From positions 1 through 7,505 of the forward strand of contig DOEU01000111.1 of NCBI GenBank assembly GCA_003532555.1: DNA of 7,505 nt, written 5' to 3'. Positions within the stretch are counted from its first letter, which is position 1. Every line of letters starts with the position of its first letter. This DNA comes from Verrucomicrobiota bacterium (GTDB lineage: Bacteria; Verrucomicrobiota; Kiritimatiellia; Kiritimatiellales; Pontiellaceae). The position numbers were made by a program, and so were the translations under genes. Below, in pieces: positions 4,900 through 7,505 of this stretch. Below the pieces are notes generated by a model. That model was not told the DNA's origin and searched no databases. It worked only from the letters and a program-made list of their open reading frames with translations.

Positions 4900-7505
4900 T
4901 TAGTTCATCAACGCACCAAGCTTCTGTAAAAAGCGCCAGTTTCGCTGCGACTCTTTACGGGCTGTCTCCAACAAGGCACATGCTTCATCCGGTGCACGAT
5001 CATAAAGAGCTCTAAACCGACGCTCATTCTGAACAAAATTGAGAAAATCACCACGGGGTTCATGGGCATCCCAACTAAATCGTTCGCCTTTTGGTAAACT
5101 CGGGTTAAATCGATATAAAGGCCAATAACCACATTCGACCGCATCTTTAGCAATTTTGGAGCTCTCCATCATATTAATCCCATGTGCGATACAAGGTGAA
5201 TAGGCAATGATCAACGAAGGACCATCATACGCCATTGCTTCCATAAAGGCCTGCTGAGTCTGCACCCGATTCGCCCCCATTGAAATTTGAGCCACATACA
5301 CATTTCTATAATTCATACAGAGATAACCCAAATTTTTCTTTCCCGCTCGCATCCCCGATTCGGCAAACTTCGCCACTGCACCCATCGGCGTAGCTTTTGA
5401 TGCTTGCCCACCCGTATTCGAATAGACTTCCGTATCCAGCACTAACAAATTCACATTATGTCCCGATGCCAACACATGATCCACACCACCATAACCAATG
5501 TCATATGCCCATCCATCACCGCCTACAATCCAAACCGCTTTATCCAGAAAATAGTCCTGAAGCTCGATAATTGAATCAATCATGGGATGGGTTCCCTTTT
5601 CCCTTCGTAATAAAATCTGCGCTGCCCGCTGAGCAGCCAACGATTCCTCGGAAAAATGGTTTACCTCTCCAAGGTCTACCGCCCGGCGAAGTGCTGCATC
5701 CAGATCTGCATGCACTCCATCCGCACAAAGCAGATCAACCCGCTTACGCAATAAAGAACGATTACTCTCTACTGCTAAGCGAAACCCCATACCATATTCT
5801 GCATTATCCTCGAACAACGAATTAGCCCACGCAGGACCTCGTCCCTCATCCGTCGTACAATATGGAACCGTCGGAAATGTACCGCCAAAAATTGACGAAC
5901 AGCCCGTTGCATTTGCTATTAATAAATGTTCTCCACACAGCAACGTCAACAACTTCAAATAAGGTGTTTCACCACAACCAGCGCACGCACCTGAGAACTC
6001 AAACAAAGGGCGCTTTAATTGAATACCCTTAACAGTCGATGTATCTACACCATCATATACATCGTCCGGAAGCGCATCAAAAAAGCTCGTATTCTCCACC
6101 TCGGCTTCTGTATCGCCTTTTTCAAGAGTCGTAAACTCTAATGCTTTTAACTTCGGTGGACAGGTCTCAATACAGACGCCACAACCTGTACAATCTTCCA
6201 AATAGACTTGAATCCGATATTCTAAATCACGCTCATTTAAACTCTTCGAAGGCAAGGTATCGAATGACTCTGGTGCTTGTTCCATCTGCTCCGGTTCCAC
6301 TTGTTTCGCCCGTATCACAGCATGCGGACATGCCATCACACATTGATTGCATTGAATACAATTCTCTTTGATCCACTTCGGAACCTGTGGTGCAATCCGC
6401 CGCTTTTCTAATCTAGCTGTACCCACTGGAAGCGTTCCATCGACCGGCATTTTTGAAACCGGAATCGTATCTCCCTCTAGCTTCATCGTAGGCAAAATGA
6501 CTTCACGAGCAAAAGCATTGGCATCGGCCGGAACCAACTCCAGAGGAGCTGCGCACTGAGCTGAATGCGTTGGCACATCTACCTCTTCTAAGCCACTCCA
6601 TGCCATCTCAACTGCCTGTTGATTCATCTCAATAACATCCTGACCCTTTGCAGCAAACTGTTTCGCAACCGATTGTTTTATCAATTCCGTCGCCTCATCT
6701 CGGCTCACCAAATCACTCAAGCCAAAAAAGAGTGTCTGCATTACCGTATTAATTCTAGTACCCAACCCTGCTTTTTGCGCAATCTGTAACGCATTAATAT
6801 TATAGAAGCGAATACGTCGTTCCATTAAAATACGCTGATCACGCTCCGTTAAACGCCGGAACAACTGATCTGTTGGAATATCGGAATTCAAAACGAATAC
6901 ACCGGCATATTCAAGTGGATCCAACATATTATACCGACCCAAATAGACTGATTTATGACAAGCCACATACCCAGCTCGCTGCACAAGAAATGGATAATTC
7001 AATGCACCAGATCCAATCCGCAAATAAGACGTAGTTACACCGCCCGCCTTCTTAGAGTCATACACAAAATAACCCTGTGCATTGAACCCCGTCTTTTCTC
7101 CTATTAACTCTACACTACTCCGGCAAGCGCCAACTGTACCATCGGAACCAAAACCCCAAAAAATTGCGCCACGAACATCTTTCGGTTCGACCTCCAAACG
7201 CTTCCCAATAGGAATCGAACGATGCGTGACATCATCTTCAATTCCAACCGTAAAATCATGCTCGCCACCAGAGGCTCCATGAGCAAAAACCGCCGCAACT
7301 GCCGCCGGAGTTAACTCTTTAGACGCTAATCCAAATCGCCCGCCTATGACCTCGATTCCTCTCTTATTTCGCAGCGCAGCTGCTACATCCAAAAAGAGCG
7401 GCTCGCCTACTCCCCCCGGTTCTTTCGTTCGATCTAAAACCAACACTTGCTGCACCGAATCAGGAAAAGCTGATAGAAATAATTCCACACCAAACGGGCG
7501 AAATA
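4900..7505 (-). CDS. nifJ: Pyruvate:ferredoxin (flavodoxin) oxidoreductase, single-chain, 5' partial (N-terminus beyond right edge)
   Basis: The minus-strand frame is open from the right edge to the TAA at 4900-4902 and gives 867 complete residues. The GTG at 7488 is not the start: the codons before it read FRPFG, part of the conserved YRPF region of domain II. Family members have about 1170-1200 residues, so roughly 300-330 are missing. The visible part begins with DRTKEPGGVGEP and includes the gamma-like domain (FWGFGSDGTVGA, GYFVYDSKKAGGV). Two ferredoxin-type 4Fe-4S motifs follow, CxxCxxCxxxCP at 382-393 and 438-449. Proximal cluster ligands are CAGC (507, 510), ATGC (535) and SPC (771). 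The thiamine diphosphate motif runs from GDG (662) to Asn696 in YSNTGG. It oxidises pyruvate with CoA to acetyl-CoA and CO2, reducing ferredoxin, in anaerobic cytoplasm. The protein ends soon after the thiamine domain, so the C-terminal protective arm of the Desulfovibrio africanus enzyme appears absent. All cofactor ligands in the window are intact. Confidence 0.95.
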   Translation of the reverse strand, partial: FRPFGVELFLSAFPDSVQQVLVLDRTKEPGGVGEPLFLDVAAALRNKRGIEVIGGRFGLASKELTPAAVAAVFAHGASGGEHDFTVGIEDDVTHRSIPIGKRLEVEPKDVRGAIFWGFGSDGTVGACRSSVELIGEKTGFNAQGYFVYDSKKAGGVTTSYLRIGSGALNYPFLVQRAGYVACHKSVYLGRYNMLDPLEYAGVFVLNSDIPTDQLFRRLTERDQRILMERRIRFYNINALQIAQKAGLGTRINTVMQTLFFGLSDLVSRDEATELIKQSVAKQFAAKGQDVIEMNQQAVEMAWSGLEEVDVPTHSAQCAAPLELVPADANAFAREVILPTMKLEGDTIPVSKMPVDGTLPVGTARLEKRRIAPQVPKWIKENCIQCNQCVMACPHAVIRAKQVEPEQMEQAPESFDTLPSKSLNERDLEYRIQVYLEDCTGCGVCIETCPPKLKALEFTTLEKGDTEAEVENTSFFDALPDDVYDGVDTSTVKGIQLKRPLFEFSGACAGCGETPYLKLLTLLCGEHLLIANATGCSSIFGGTFPTVPYCTTDEGRGPAWANSLFEDNAEYGMGFRLAVESNRSLLRKRVDLLCADGVHADLDAALRRAVDLGEVNHFSEESLAAQRAAQILLRREKGTHPMIDSIIELQDYFLDKAVWIVGGDGWAYDIGYGGVDHVLASGHNVNLLVLDTEVYSNTGGQASKATPMGAVAKFAESGMRAGKKNLGYLCMNYRNVYVAQISMGANRVQTQQAFMEAMAYDGPSLIIAYSPCIAHGINMMESSKIAKDAVECGYWPLYRFNPSLPKGERFSWDAHEPRGDFLNFVQNERRFRALYDRAPDEACALLETARKESQRNWRFLQKLGALMN

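Noticed and set aside
5571..7298. Several 60-85 codon frames on either strand within the nifJ region
   Set aside because: All lie in alternative frames of a strongly conserved oxidoreductase gene and carry no domain signal.
7486..7488. GTG at 7488 as the start of the minus-strand oxidoreductase
   Set aside because: The frame stays open to the window edge, and the preceding codons encode FRPFG of the conserved YRPF region, so the gene continues beyond 7505.

Overview
The window reads as ordinary chromosomal housekeeping DNA of an anaerobic or facultatively anaerobic bacterium. It is densely coding and of moderate, even base composition. I see no mobile elements, CRISPR arrays, tRNAs, rRNAs or obvious repeats. 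The evidence for anaerobic metabolism is a large single-chain pyruvate:ferredoxin oxidoreductase with all its iron-sulfur and thiamine-binding motifs in the part that is visible. Taxonomy cannot be fixed from the sequence. The non-classical YbeY active site resembles variants I recall from Bacteroidetes and from the Planctomycetes-Verrucomicrobia-Chlamydiae (PVC) group, and a PVC-type (Verrucomicrobia/Kiritimatiellota-like) organism is my low-confidence guess.

Layout. Positions 1-1101 (+) hold most of a THUMP-domain rRNA methyltransferase (RlmL/YpsC type) whose start lies left of the window. An AT-rich gap of 137 bases follows. Next comes a compact plus-strand cluster: a PhoH-family ATPase (1239-2195), a membrane-bound HD-domain phosphodiesterase of the 7TMR-HD/PgpH family (2206-4464), and the rRNA-maturation endoribonuclease YbeY (4421-4882). 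The last two genes overlap by 44 bases. Only 17 bases separate the ybeY stop from the stop of a convergent minus-strand gene, the pyruvate:ferredoxin oxidoreductase nifJ (4900 to the right edge). Its N-terminal quarter, roughly, lies beyond the window.

How the genes fit together. The order phoH - 7TM-HD - ybeY is a widely conserved arrangement, known for example from Bacillus (phoH-yqfF-yqfG). It puts an RNA-linked ATPase, a cyclic dinucleotide phosphodiesterase and an rRNA-processing nuclease in one transcription unit. With the upstream rRNA methyltransferase, the left two thirds of the window is a ribosome/RNA-maturation neighbourhood. nifJ is a separate metabolic unit that happens to converge on it.

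No new system is evident. The observations most worth a second look are the YbeY active-site substitutions, the long pgpH/ybeY overlap and the near-zero convergent gap with no visible terminator.
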